The notes under the pieces: model-generated
Database searches by the model: none
What the model saw: only the letters and a program-made list of their open reading frames with translations
What the model was told of the DNA's origin: nothing
Position numbers and translations under genes: made by a program
Shown here: piece after piece, positions 1 to 7,720 of the stretch
How the letters are laid out: the number at the start of each line of letters is the position of its first letter
How positions within the stretch are numbered: position 1 is the stretch's first letter
Source of the DNA: Mycolicibacterium iranicum
GTDB lineage: Bacteria; Actinomycetota; Actinomycetes; Mycobacteriales; Mycobacteriaceae
Direction: 5' to 3'
Assembly (NCBI RefSeq): GCF_001650495.1
Contig: NZ_LWCS01000014.1
Coordinates: 62,001 to 126,000, forward strand
Length of the DNA: 64,000 nt

Positions 1-159
1 GACGAGTTCGCCACCGTACTCACCAAGGATGCGGCCTTCCCGAAGCGTCTCGGCAAGCCCGAGGAGTACGCCAAGCTGGCGATCGCGATCGTCGAGAACC
101 CGATGCTCAACGGCCAGTGCCTGCGGTTGGACGCCGGGCAGCGTTTCGCTCCGAAGTAG
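1..159 (+). CDS. SDR-family dehydrogenase, C-terminal fragment (cut by window edge)
   Basis: The window opens inside a gene in frame 1 that ends at TAG 157-159. The last 52 residues contain RLGKPEEYAKLA followed by LNGQCLRLDAGQRF, the usual C-terminal pattern of short-chain dehydrogenase/reductases of the 3-hydroxyacyl-CoA dehydrogenase/FabG type (R-x-G-x-P-E-E, then N-G-x-x-L-R-L-D-A-G). The Rossmann fold and catalytic Ser-Tyr-Lys lie outside the window, so the substrate cannot be inferred. Confidence 0.8.
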   Translation, partial: DEFATVLTKDAAFPKRLGKPEEYAKLAIAIVENPMLNGQCLRLDAGQRFAPK

Positions 160-262
160 CCGGGATTGGACGTGCTGGGTCGCGATGCGCGCGACCCAGC
201 ACGCCGAGGTCGCGCTTTGCGCATTCCGCGCCGAATTGGCGACGCCCCGCTAATGTTTGCCC

Positions 263-1639
263 ATGCGAATCACGGCAAGTGCGGCGCTCATCGCCGTCGC
301 CCTTCTTCTGGCGGCCTGTGGTGGCTCCTCGCCGCAGGGCGCCAAATCGCCCGGGAGTGCCGCTCCCGCAAAGTCCGCCACCCCGCCGGACACCAGCAAC
401 GTCAAGATCCAGGGTGATGAGGACGACCCGGTCAACCAGCTGGTGATGCAGGCGATCGCCGACCTTGAAAGCTATTGGGGAGCGCAGTTTCCCGAGCTAT
501 ACGGAACCGAGTTCAAGCCGGTCGAGGGTGGCTACTACGCTGCGTATCCGTCGACCGGGGAGCTGCCCCCTTGCGCATTCGAATCGAGTGCCATCTCGGG
601 CAATGCCTTCTACTGCTCCACGGCAGATGTGATCGCCTGGGATGCCGAGGGGTTGCTGCCCGAGCTGCAGTCGAAGTTCGGCGACTTCGTCATCCCCGTC
701 GTGATGGCCCACGAGTTCGGGCACGCCGTGCAATTCCGCGCCGGCGTCGAGGGCATGACCGTCACCCGGGAACTCCAGGCTGACTGCTTCGCGGGCGCCT
801 GGTCGAAGCATGTGTTCGACGACAACGTCTTCGACGTCAACGCCGCTCAGCTCGACAGCGCACTCGCAGGCATTCTGGACCTGCGTGACAGGCCCGGCAC
901 CAGTGCCGAGGACCCGAACGCGCACGGCAGCGGATTCGACCGCGTCGGGGCATTCCAGGACGGCTTCTACAACGGCACACAGCGGTGCACGGAGTACCGG
1001 GACAACGAGCCGATGGTGCTTGCCCTGCCGTTCGCCAGCGACCAGGACGAAGCCCGCGGCGGCGACATGGACTACGGCTACGTCGTCAACACCGTGCCCT
1101 ACGACCTCGAGGACTACTGGAACCACGTGTACCCGTTGGTGTCCAACGGACAGCCGTGGGTACCGGTGCGCGGGCTGGAGCCCTTCGACCCCTCCAACCC
1201 GCCGATGTGCGGCAACCAGTCGGCCGAAGGCTATGCGTTGTTCTATTGCGTTCCAGAGGATTACGTCGGTTGGGACAACACGGAGGCGATGCCTGAGATC
1301 GCGCGTAAGGGCGGCGACTATGCCGTCGCGACGCTCCTGGCCACCCAGTACGGCCTCGCGGTACTGAACCGGTTGGGTGACACCTCCGACGAGAAGACCT
1401 CGACGCTGCGCGGCGACTGCTTCGCCGGTGCCTACACCGCGAGCGTCATCCTCCAGAACCGTCCCGAGACGAGCACGTTCGGCATCTCGCCCGGGGACCT
1501 CGACGAGGGCATCAAGGCGCTGCTGGTTTTCCGCGGCGAGGGCGACGTGGATCGCCAGGGCGCGGGCGACGCGCGCGTGCGGGCATTCCGCACAGGCGTG
1601 CTCGAGGGTGTGCAGCCCTGCGTGACGTTGGAGCCGTAA
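263..1639 (+). CDS. Secreted lipoprotein, putative neutral zinc metallopeptidase
   Basis: The protein has 458 residues. The N terminus is a lipoprotein signal peptide with lipobox LLAAC, so it should be exported and lipid-anchored. A zinc-binding HEFGH motif begins at about residue 150, and an E-L-Q-A-D-C-F-A-G segment some 25 residues later fits the third ligand of the putative neutral zinc metallopeptidase family. A second ADCFAG-like segment (GDCFAGAY) near residue 391 suggests an internal duplication in which the second half has lost HExxH. I prefer ATG 263 to TTG 257, because a TAATGT -10-like hexamer at 251-256 lies 6 nt before it, which fits a leaderless start, and the signal peptide begins MRIT. 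Substrate unknown. Confidence 0.85.
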   Translation: MRITASAALIAVALLLAACGGSSPQGAKSPGSAAPAKSATPPDTSNVKIQGDEDDPVNQLVMQAIADLESYWGAQFPELYGTEFKPVEGGYYAAYPSTGELPPCAFESSAISGNAFYCSTADVIAWDAEGLLPELQSKFGDFVIPVVMAHEFGHAVQFRAGVEGMTVTRELQADCFAGAWSKHVFDDNVFDVNAAQLDSALAGILDLRDRPGTSAEDPNAHGSGFDRVGAFQDGFYNGTQRCTEYRDNEPMVLALPFASDQDEARGGDMDYGYVVNTVPYDLEDYWNHVYPLVSNGQPWVPVRGLEPFDPSNPPMCGNQSAEGYALFYCVPEDYVGWDNTEAMPEIARKGGDYAVATLLATQYGLAVLNRLGDTSDEKTSTLRGDCFAGAYTASVILQNRPETSTFGISPGDLDEGIKALLVFRGEGDVDRQGAGDARVRAFRTGVLEGVQPCVTLEP

Positions 1640-1678
1640 TTGCGAACCGCGGGTCGCAGAACCTGACACGATAACGGC

Positions 1679-2731
1679 ATGCCAGTGGAGGTGACGCTGT
1701 CCGATGCCGACCAGGATGCGCTGCAGGCGTGGATTCGCCGGGCCGGGGTCGGGACGGCGGTCACCGATGTCGAGCCGCTGACCGGCGGATCGCAGAACAT
1801 CGTCGTGCGACTGAACGTCGACGGCGCACCGATGGTCTTGCGCCGCCCACCGCCGCATCCCAGGCCGACGAGCGACGACACCATGCGGCGCGAGATCGCG
1901 GTGCTGCAGACACTGAAGGATACCGACGTGCCGCATCCGCGACTGATCGCCGGATGCGAAGACCTCGACGTGCTCGGAGTGGTTTTCTACCTCATGGAGG
2001 CGATCGACGGTTTCAACCCGGGCACCGAGGTCGCCGACGCCTACGTGCGCGATGCAGGCATGCGTCAGCGCGTCGGCCATTCGTACGCAGGCAGTCTCGC
2101 CACCCTGGGCAGGGTGCCATGGGAAGGAAGTCCGTTGGCCGCCATCAAACGGCCGGGATCCTTTCTCGCACGCCAAGTTCCGCAGTTCATGCGCCTACTC
2201 GAGAGCTACCGCCACGACAACTACGCACCCGAGTCATTTCCGTCGGTCCATGTGCTCGCCGAGTGGTTGGACGCGCAACGCCCCGACGACACCGAGCCCG
2301 GAATCATGCACGGCGACTGCCACCTCAACAATGTCCTGCTGCGGCGCGATGTTGCAGAGTTGGCGGCCTTCATCGACTGGGAGATGTGCACGGTGGGCGA
2401 TCCGCTGCTCGACGTCGGGTGGATGCTTGTCTGCTGGCCCGACGGACCCAACCCGATCGATGCAGGATCTGCGCTGGCCGCTCTGGGCGGATTGGCGACA
2501 CGGTCGGAACTCATCGATGCCTATCTGGCCGCTGACGGACGTCGCACCTCGCGGCTGGACTGGTACATCGCGATGGCCTGCTTCAAGCTCGCGATCGTCA
2601 TCGAAGGAACGTGGTCGCGTTACCTCGCGGGGCAGGCCAGCGCCGAAGCGGGAGAGCGCCTGCACGCATCGGCTGAGAACCTCATCGAGCTCGGTTCTCG
2701 GGTGTCCAGAGGCGACAACCCTTTTCTGTGA
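1679..2731 (+). CDS. APH-fold phosphotransferase (FadE36-like)
   Basis: The 350-residue protein has the aminoglycoside phosphotransferase/choline kinase fold. An N-terminal nucleotide-binding lobe (PLTGGSQNIVVRL, then VLRRPP) is followed by the Brenner motif MHGDCHLNNVLL and the metal-binding segment IDWEMCTVGDPLLDVGWML. The family is widespread in actinobacteria and linked to acyl-CoA metabolism; in M. tuberculosis a relative is labelled FadE36 although it is not an acyl-CoA dehydrogenase. The small molecule phosphorylated is unknown. It starts 39 bp after the metallopeptidase gene on the same strand. Real aminoglycoside resistance is not implied. Confidence 0.85.
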   Translation: MPVEVTLSDADQDALQAWIRRAGVGTAVTDVEPLTGGSQNIVVRLNVDGAPMVLRRPPPHPRPTSDDTMRREIAVLQTLKDTDVPHPRLIAGCEDLDVLGVVFYLMEAIDGFNPGTEVADAYVRDAGMRQRVGHSYAGSLATLGRVPWEGSPLAAIKRPGSFLARQVPQFMRLLESYRHDNYAPESFPSVHVLAEWLDAQRPDDTEPGIMHGDCHLNNVLLRRDVAELAAFIDWEMCTVGDPLLDVGWMLVCWPDGPNPIDAGSALAALGGLATRSELIDAYLAADGRRTSRLDWYIAMACFKLAIVIEGTWSRYLAGQASAEAGERLHASAENLIELGSRVSRGDNPFL

Positions 2732-2745
2732 CCAGTTTTCGGTGA

Positions 2746-3510
2746 TCAGCGGTAGGCGTCGTACCCAAGTTTGGCGGCGAGTGCGATGCCCGCGATTCCG
2801 ATGGTGATCCGCATCGGTTTGTCGGGCGTGTGTCGCACGACGACCGGGCCGAGCCTGCCACCCACCAGGCATCCGAGGCCGAGTGCGACGACGGCAGGCC
2901 ATTGGACGGGTACCACCACGGTGAAGATCAGCGCGGCAACGCCGTTGGCGGCGCCGAGCACGACGTTCTTGGCGGCGTTGGCATGTGCCAGCGTCTCACC
3001 GCCTATCCGCAGGAACAGCGCGAGCAGCAGGACCCCCGCCGCGGCGCCGAAGTAGCCGCCGTAAATGCAGATCGCGAAGACCGCGATGCCCTGCAGGGCC
3101 AGCGCACGTCGGGGCTTGGGGATCCGTCCCTCCCGGCCGTTTCGCACCGGGAGCACAATCGCCAGCGACGCGAACCCCAAAAGGATGGGGACGACCTTCT
3201 CGAATCCTTCGTCCGGTGTGGACAGCAGCAGTACCGCGCCCGCGATGCCGCCGACAACCGCGAACGGCAGGCTTCGTTTGAGAAATGCGCCCTGACCCCG
3301 AAGTTCGGGCCGCGATCCCCAGATGGACCCGACCCCGGTGAAGACCAGCGACACGGTGTTGGTGACGTTAGCGGTCACCGGCGGGAGACCCGCGAGCAGC
3401 AGTGCCGGATACGTCGCCACCGATGCCAGCCCCGCGATGCTCCCGCAGAGCCCGCCGAGGATTCCGGCCGCGAACAGCAGGACCGCATGCGACCAAGACA
3501 CTCGGCACAT
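2746..3510 (-). CDS. TauE/SafE-family membrane permease
   Basis: This 254-residue, strongly hydrophobic protein has the layout of the TauE/SafE (DUF81) family: an N-terminal GILGGLCGSIAGLAS, a P-A-L-L-L-A-G-L-P-P-V-T-A-N-V-T-N-T-V segment, and a second half with F-G-A-A-A-G-V-L and A-N-A-A-K-N-V-V. Family members move sulfite, sulfoacetate or other organic anions across the plasma membrane; the substrate cannot be read from sequence. The gene is convergent with the phosphotransferase, with only 14 bp between stops, so the two transcripts must terminate close together or overlap. Confidence 0.85.
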   Translation of the reverse strand: MCRVSWSHAVLLFAAGILGGLCGSIAGLASVATYPALLLAGLPPVTANVTNTVSLVFTGVGSIWGSRPELRGQGAFLKRSLPFAVVGGIAGAVLLLSTPDEGFEKVVPILLGFASLAIVLPVRNGREGRIPKPRRALALQGIAVFAICIYGGYFGAAAGVLLLALFLRIGGETLAHANAAKNVVLGAANGVAALIFTVVVPVQWPAVVALGLGCLVGGRLGPVVVRHTPDKPMRITIGIAGIALAAKLGYDAYR

Positions 3511-3566
3511 CTTGTCCGACGGAAACTGTTTGCACGAATCGGAGGCGGAGGTCTAGCATCGCCGTC

Positions 3567-3608
3567 GTGCCGAGGCGACTCGTAGTAGCAACCCGCAGCG
3601 GGGTCTGA
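3567..3608 (+). CDS. Candidate leaderless leader peptide MPRRLVVATRSGV
   Basis: A 13-codon open frame starts at GTG 3567 and stops at TGA 3606-3608. A TAGCAT -10-like hexamer (3554-3559) lies 7 nt upstream of the GTG, so the transcript could begin at the start codon. The peptide holds Leu-Val-Val and ends in Val; both internal Val codons are GTA, a low-use codon in GC-rich mycobacteria. Its 3' end runs into the left arm of a strong hairpin (3591-3633). The layout resembles ribosome-mediated attenuation of a branched-chain amino acid gene, which fits the LeuA-like product downstream. Translation is inferred, not shown. Confidence 0.45.
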   Translation: MPRRLVVATRSGV

Positions 3609-3633
3609 TCCTGACCGACCCCTCGCTGTGGGT
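3591..3633 (+). promoter_or_regulatory. Strong hairpin in 5' leader (candidate attenuator)
   Basis: The left arm (3591-3605) pairs with the right arm (3617-3633) to give about 15 base pairs, with a 2-nt bulge at 3623-3624 and an 11-nt loop. No T-run follows at once, so a classical intrinsic terminator is not clear. The leader-peptide stop codon (3606-3608) sits in the loop, so a ribosome reaching or stalling near the end of the peptide would melt the left arm. Confidence 0.5.
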
Positions 3634-3680
3634 CGTCGCTGCTTCGTCGGTCGCTTCTCTTCGGATCAAAAGGCCGGCAC

Positions 3681-4184
3681 ATGAACTCCCCAGTCGCCAC
3701 CCCCTCACCCTCTTCGGTCTCTGCGTCGATGCCGTTCGCTGCCCACGTTGACGGCCGGATGCCGCGCCCACTGCGCGAATCGGCCGAAACCAAGACGTTC
3801 GACGAGTTCGTCGACGAGTACGCTCCGTCGGCCGGTCCGCTGCGGCTGGGGCAGTGGGCCTGCACCGACGGCGAGCGTCCGTCAGGCCGGTTGGGCCCGC
3901 AGGCCCGCAACTATCAGGCGACGCTGGCGCTGGGTGACACCATCGGCACCTTGCGCGCAGCGGCATGCGGACCCGTGGCGGCCTTGACCGAGATGCTTCA
4001 TGCTCGGGGTATCGCCGTCGAGATGATCGCGTTCCATCAACTGCCCGCAGGCCGGCACACGGCGACTTTCATCCGCGGCCTCCGCGGCGGGAGCGACCGG
4101 TGGGCGATGGGATGGTCAGACGACCCGACCGACTCGGCGCTGCGCGCGGTCATCGCGTGCGCGAACCGGCTACTGACCGACTAG
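3681..4184 (+). CDS. Stand-alone LeuA-type (2-isopropylmalate synthase) regulatory domain protein
   Basis: The 167 residues match the C-terminal allosteric domain of actinobacterial LeuA and lack the catalytic TIM barrel. Shared features are the P-L-R-L-x-Q linker strand, A-C-G-P-V-A-A-L-T-E-M-L near residue 95, and the terminal W-A-M-G-W-S-x-D-P-T-D-S-A-L-R-A-V-I-A-C-A-N-R, which parallels LeuA W-G-V-G followed by S-L-R-A-V-V-S-A-V-N-R. In LeuA this domain binds leucine. Alone it might bind a branched-chain amino acid, form mixed dimers with LeuA, or do something new. The start is ATG 3681, with an AAAGG-like ribosome site about 8 nt upstream. The preceding leader suggests amino-acid-dependent control. 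Confidence 0.7.
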   Translation: MNSPVATPSPSSVSASMPFAAHVDGRMPRPLRESAETKTFDEFVDEYAPSAGPLRLGQWACTDGERPSGRLGPQARNYQATLALGDTIGTLRAAACGPVAALTEMLHARGIAVEMIAFHQLPAGRHTATFIRGLRGGSDRWAMGWSDDPTDSALRAVIACANRLLTD

Positions 4185-4200
4185 GTGCTGCGCCACGAGC

Positions 4201-5682
4201 TCAGTGCAGCGGTCGCAGCATGATCGGCATGCCGTCGATCGGCACCGCCATACCGCCGTGGTCGTAGCGCGGCGTGTAATTCGGGTCGACGAGCTCCAGC
4301 CGGTACTTGCGCAGCAGCCTGTGCATGACCGTCTTGATCTCCAGCTGGCCGAACACCATGCCGATGCACTTGTGCGCTCCGCCGCCGAACGGTGCGAACG
4401 CGTAGCGGTGCCTCTTGTGCTCGTTGCGCGGCTCGGCGAAGCGTGCCGGATCGAATTTCTCCGGATCGGTCCACAGCTCGGGCAGTCGGTGATTCAGCGC
4501 AGGCCACGTCATGATCGCGGTGCCCGCCGGGATGTAGTAGCCCAGCAGATCCGTATCGCGCACGGCCTGGCGGAAGTTGAACGGTAGTGGAGTCACCATC
4601 CGCAGCGCCTCGTTGATCACCAGGTCGTAGGTCTCGAGCTTTTCGAGTGCCTCGATGTCCAGTGGGCCGTCGCCGATCCGCTCGGACTCTTCGCGGCAGC
4701 GGTCCTGCCACTCGGGGTTGGCGGCAAGGTGGTAAGCCATCGTCGTCAGGGTCGACGTCGACGTGTCGTGCGCGGCCATCATCAGGAAGATCATGTGGCT
4801 GACCACGTCCTGGTCGGTGAAGCTCTGACCGTCCTCGTCCTGCGCATGACACAGCACGCTGAACATGTCGGTGCTCTCGGAGCGGCGCTTCTCGGCGATC
4901 CCGGCGTTGAAGTAGTCCTCGAGCGTCTTGCGGGCGCGGATACCTCGCCACCAGCTCAGCGGCGGCACCGGCTTGCGCACGATCGCATTGCCCGCTCGGG
5001 TGGTGGTGGTGAACGCCTCGTTGACCGTCGTCACCAGTTGCTTGTCGGTGCCGGCCTGGTGGCCCATGAACACGACCGAGGCGATGTCGAGCGTCAGCTC
5101 CTTGACCGCCGGATAGAACAGGAAGCGCCGGTCGTTGGCCACCCAGTCGTCGGCGATCACCGACGAGGCGACCTGATCGATGTGCTCGACGTATCCGGTG
5201 AGCCTGCTGCGGGTGAATGCCTCCTGCATGATTCGGCGGTGGTACATGTGGTCCTCGAAGTCACGCAGCATCAGACCGCCTTCGAAGAACGGCCCGATCA
5301 CGGGATCCCACGCGCGCTGCGAGAAATCCTTGTTGCGGTTGGAGAACACCGCCTGCGTCGCATCGGGACCCAATGCCCCTACGGCAGGAAGCACCTGCGA
5401 GCCGGAGTAGTAGATGGGTCCGTACTTGCGGTACTGGTGCAGGATGAAGTCCGGTCCGCCTCGGAACATCTCGATCATGTGTGCCACCACCGGCAGGCCG
5501 TTGTCGCCCTTGACTGCCTTCAGTCCGCTTCCTGCGGGGGGCTCGGCCAGGATGATCTCGTGCCACTGCTTGTCGAGTAGGCGCTTCTCGATCGCCCCCA
5601 TCCCAGGAATGGTCACCGGCGTCGGCTTGAGCCGCCGTTTCGCCTGGTCGAGCAGATAATCCACGGTCGAGATCGTCGCCAT
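4201..5682 (-). CDS. cyp136: Cytochrome P450, CYP136 type
   Basis: The 493-residue P450 has the I-helix AAHDTSTST, the K-helix NEALRM (ExxR), a PERF-like DPARFAEP and the heme loop FAPFGGGAHKCIG with the thiolate ligand near Cys439. Length and position next to a divergent TetR gene and an SDR gene match M. tuberculosis Rv3059 (CYP136). Many mycobacterial P450s act on sterols or lipids, but the CYP136 substrate is not settled. The frame stays open upstream to 5931; I chose ATG 5682 (MATISTVDY) because GAGGAG lies just before it and the length fits the family. A palindrome at 5745-5762 probably binds the neighbouring TetR. Confidence 0.93.
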   Translation of the reverse strand: MATISTVDYLLDQAKRRLKPTPVTIPGMGAIEKRLLDKQWHEIILAEPPAGSGLKAVKGDNGLPVVAHMIEMFRGGPDFILHQYRKYGPIYYSGSQVLPAVGALGPDATQAVFSNRNKDFSQRAWDPVIGPFFEGGLMLRDFEDHMYHRRIMQEAFTRSRLTGYVEHIDQVASSVIADDWVANDRRFLFYPAVKELTLDIASVVFMGHQAGTDKQLVTTVNEAFTTTTRAGNAIVRKPVPPLSWWRGIRARKTLEDYFNAGIAEKRRSESTDMFSVLCHAQDEDGQSFTDQDVVSHMIFLMMAAHDTSTSTLTTMAYHLAANPEWQDRCREESERIGDGPLDIEALEKLETYDLVINEALRMVTPLPFNFRQAVRDTDLLGYYIPAGTAIMTWPALNHRLPELWTDPEKFDPARFAEPRNEHKRHRYAFAPFGGGAHKCIGMVFGQLEIKTVMHRLLRKYRLELVDPNYTPRYDHGGMAVPIDGMPIMLRPLH

Positions 5683-5744
5683 CCAAGCACTCCTCAGATT
5701 AAGGGCTGTGGTCGATGTCACTTTGGCCTTATCCTGGTAGACAG

Positions 5745-5762
5745 ACTTGACGCCTGTCAAGT
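5745..5762. promoter_or_regulatory. Palindromic operator between cyp136 and tetR
   Basis: A-CTTGAC-GCCT-GTCAAG-T is an inverted repeat with perfect 7-bp arms and a 4-bp centre. It lies 63 bp before the cyp136 start and 30 bp before the GTG of the divergent TetR gene, the usual position for autoregulation plus control of the neighbour. Confidence 0.7.
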
Positions 5763-5791
5763 TTCGATGAGTTTGTCTCGGAGGTGCCGCG

Positions 5792-6439
5792 GTGCCAAGG
5801 TTGACAGCCATGACGGCCGAACCCACCGACCTTCGCCGCAGCAGGGGTGACAGGCAGCGGGACGCTATCGTCGCCGCGGTCCGCGAACTCCTGCAGGAGA
5901 AGTCGTTCGCCGATCTGTCAGTGAGCACCATCAGCGAGCGCGCCGGGGTGGCCCGCTCAGGCTTCTACTTCTACTTCGACTCGAAGTACGCCGTCCTCGC
6001 TGTGATCGTCGCCGAGGCGATGGCCGAATTGGACCAGCTGACCCACCACTACACCCCGCGTGAAGCCGGGGAGTCACCGTCGGACTTCGCCAAGCGCATG
6101 GTCGGTTATGCCGCCACCGTCTTCGCCCTGAACGACCCGATCATGAGCGCATGCAATCTGGCGCGAAGCACCGATGCCCAGATTCGCGAGATCATGGACG
6201 ACTTCCAGGAGTCGGTCGTCGAGAAGATCGTCGGCCTGGTCGAACAGGACACCGGCGCACGCCCGATCTCTACGGATCTCACCGCGCTGGTGCGGACGCT
6301 CACCGCGGTGACGTCGATGTCGCTGTCGCACGACAGCGGGTTCGTGGGACGTGACGACCCTTCGCGTGCCATCGAGATCGTCGAGCGTCTCTGGCTGAGC
6401 TCTCTGTGGGGTGGCGACAACCTGCGCCCCGAGGGTTAG
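5792..6439 (+). CDS. TetR-family regulator (Rv3058c-like), likely controls cyp136
   Basis: This is a 215-residue TetR regulator. The N-terminal helix-turn-helix reads SVSTISERAGVARSGFYFYFDSKYAVL, and the C-terminal two thirds form a helical ligand domain. It is divergent from cyp136, with a strong palindrome between the genes (5745-5762), as in M. tuberculosis Rv3058c/Rv3059. The natural inducer is unknown and may be the P450 substrate. GTG 5792 is used here; ATG 5810 (MTAEPTDLRRS) is also possible and would remove six residues. Confidence 0.9.
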   Translation: MPRLTAMTAEPTDLRRSRGDRQRDAIVAAVRELLQEKSFADLSVSTISERAGVARSGFYFYFDSKYAVLAVIVAEAMAELDQLTHHYTPREAGESPSDFAKRMVGYAATVFALNDPIMSACNLARSTDAQIREIMDDFQESVVEKIVGLVEQDTGARPISTDLTALVRTLTAVTSMSLSHDSGFVGRDDPSRAIEIVERLWLSSLWGGDNLRPEG

Positions 6440-6468
6440 TCGGCTCCTCGCGGCAGCGCCCGCCGTTT

Positions 6469-6771
6469 CTAGTCGCTCGCGGGAAGCGGCTTGGCTTCCT
6501 TGAGTGACAGTGGAGTCGCACCAACCGAGAGCGTCCCTGCACCGGCCTTGGTCACCAGAATCTCTGCGCCGCCGCCGTCGACGTAGCGCTTGCCCATCGC
6601 ATTGCCACCCGAGAAATGCGGATCCAGCGACAGGGATCCGTCCCTCTCGGCGTCGAGGGCGATCATCGGAGCACCGCCGGCGCGGAGATCATCGAGGCTG
6701 TCGGCACTGCGCACGACGATGACCTGCGTGTCGCACACTTGGCTCTGCAATCTGGTGCCGTTCTTGATCAT
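6469..6771 (-). CDS. Conserved hypothetical protein, 100 aa
   Basis: A small soluble protein begins MIKNGTRLQSQVCDTQVIVVRS and ends with L-V-T-K-A-G-A-G-T-L-S-V-G-A-T-P-L. It has no signal peptide, membrane segment or catalytic motif that I recognise. A Cys at position 13 and a central GKRYVDGGGAEILVTKAG segment look conserved in style, resembling small actinobacterial proteins found near acyl-CoA genes. It is convergent with the TetR gene (29 bp between stops) and divergent from the SDR gene. Function unknown. Confidence 0.65.
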   Translation of the reverse strand: MIKNGTRLQSQVCDTQVIVVRSADSLDDLRAGGAPMIALDAERDGSLSLDPHFSGGNAMGKRYVDGGGAEILVTKAGAGTLSVGATPLSLKEAKPLPASD

Positions 6772-6847
6772 CAGGGAATCGTATTGCGCGCGGGCTTGCG
6801 GTCGGGGTTCATCGGACGCCCATGTCGCGCCGGTAATGTCACGTCAT

Positions 6848-7717
6848 ATGGCACGGAACGGAACTGACGGTTTTGCCGGCAAGCGATGCTTCCTGACGGG
6901 GGCTGCCAGCGGGATCGGCCGTGCGACGGCGCTGAAACTCGCCGCCCAGGGCGCCGAGCTCTACCTGACCGACCGGGACGCCGACGGTCTCGCGCTGACG
7001 GTGGCCGACTCGCGCGCACTCGGAGGCGTGGTGGCCGAACACCGCGTTCTCGACATCTCCGATTACGACGCGGTGGTCGCGTTCGCCGACGACATCCACG
7101 CGGCCCATCCGGCGATGGATGTGGTGATGAACATCGCCGGGATATCCGCGTGGGGCACCGTGGACACGCTGACCCATCGGGACTGGAAGTCGCTCATCGA
7201 CATCAACCTGATGGGTCCGATCCACGTCATCGAGGCGTTCGTTCCGCCGATGATGAAGGCTCGCCGCGGCGGCCACCTCGTCAACGTGTCCTCGGCCGCG
7301 GGCATCGTCGCGCTGCCGTGGCACGCGGCCTACAGCGCCAGCAAGTACGGTCTGCGCGGTCTTTCCGAGGTGCTGCGATTCGACCTCGCCCGGTACCGGA
7401 TCGGCGTTTCGGTCGTCGTCCCCGGAGCGGTGAAGACCCCGCTGGTCGACACCGTCCACATCGCCGGCGTCGACCGCGAACATCCAGGTGTGCAGAAGTG
7501 GATCGGCCGCTTTTCGGGGCATGCGGTTTCACCGGACTTCGCCGCCGACAGGATCCTGCAGGGCGTCACCAAGAATCGCTACCTGATCTACACCTCCCCC
7601 GACATCCGCGCGCTGTACCTGTTCAAGCGCACGATGTGGGGACCGTACAGCGTGGCGATGAAGCAGGTGAACCCGATCTTCACACGCGTGCTGCGGCCGA
7701 AACCGAAGGGCCGCTGA
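6848..7717 (+). CDS. Short-chain dehydrogenase/reductase (Rv3057c-like)
   Basis: The 289-residue SDR has the cofactor motif TGAASGIG at residues 17-24, NIAGIS, the catalytic Ser in VNVSSAAG and YSASK. It is probably a cytoplasmic NAD(P)-dependent oxidoreductase for a lipid or sterol alcohol, as its place beside cyp136 also suggests in M. tuberculosis. The frame is open upstream to 6590, but ATG 6848 is the likely start: a TAATGT -10-like hexamer (6834-6839) precedes it by 8 nt, and TGxxxGIG then lies at the expected distance from the N terminus. It is convergent with the AAA ATPase gene (3 bp gap). Confidence 0.9.
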   Translation: MARNGTDGFAGKRCFLTGAASGIGRATALKLAAQGAELYLTDRDADGLALTVADSRALGGVVAEHRVLDISDYDAVVAFADDIHAAHPAMDVVMNIAGISAWGTVDTLTHRDWKSLIDINLMGPIHVIEAFVPPMMKARRGGHLVNVSSAAGIVALPWHAAYSASKYGLRGLSEVLRFDLARYRIGVSVVVPGAVKTPLVDTVHIAGVDREHPGVQKWIGRFSGHAVSPDFAADRILQGVTKNRYLIYTSPDIRALYLFKRTMWGPYSVAMKQVNPIFTRVLRPKPKGR

Positions 7718-7720
7718 AGA

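Noticed and set aside
257..262. TTG start for the metallopeptidase lipoprotein
   Set aside because: ATG 263 gives a better signal peptide and lies 6 nt after a TAATGT -10-like hexamer.
497..2176. Long minus-strand open frame opposite the metallopeptidase and phosphotransferase genes
   Set aside because: It is antisense to two genes with clear motifs (HEFGH, HGDCH) and its translation has no recognisable domain; such frames are common in GC-rich DNA.
1679..2731. Aminoglycoside resistance gene
   Set aside because: Brenner motif proteins of this subfamily are usual in mycobacteria and linked to acyl-CoA metabolism; the resemblance is only at fold level.
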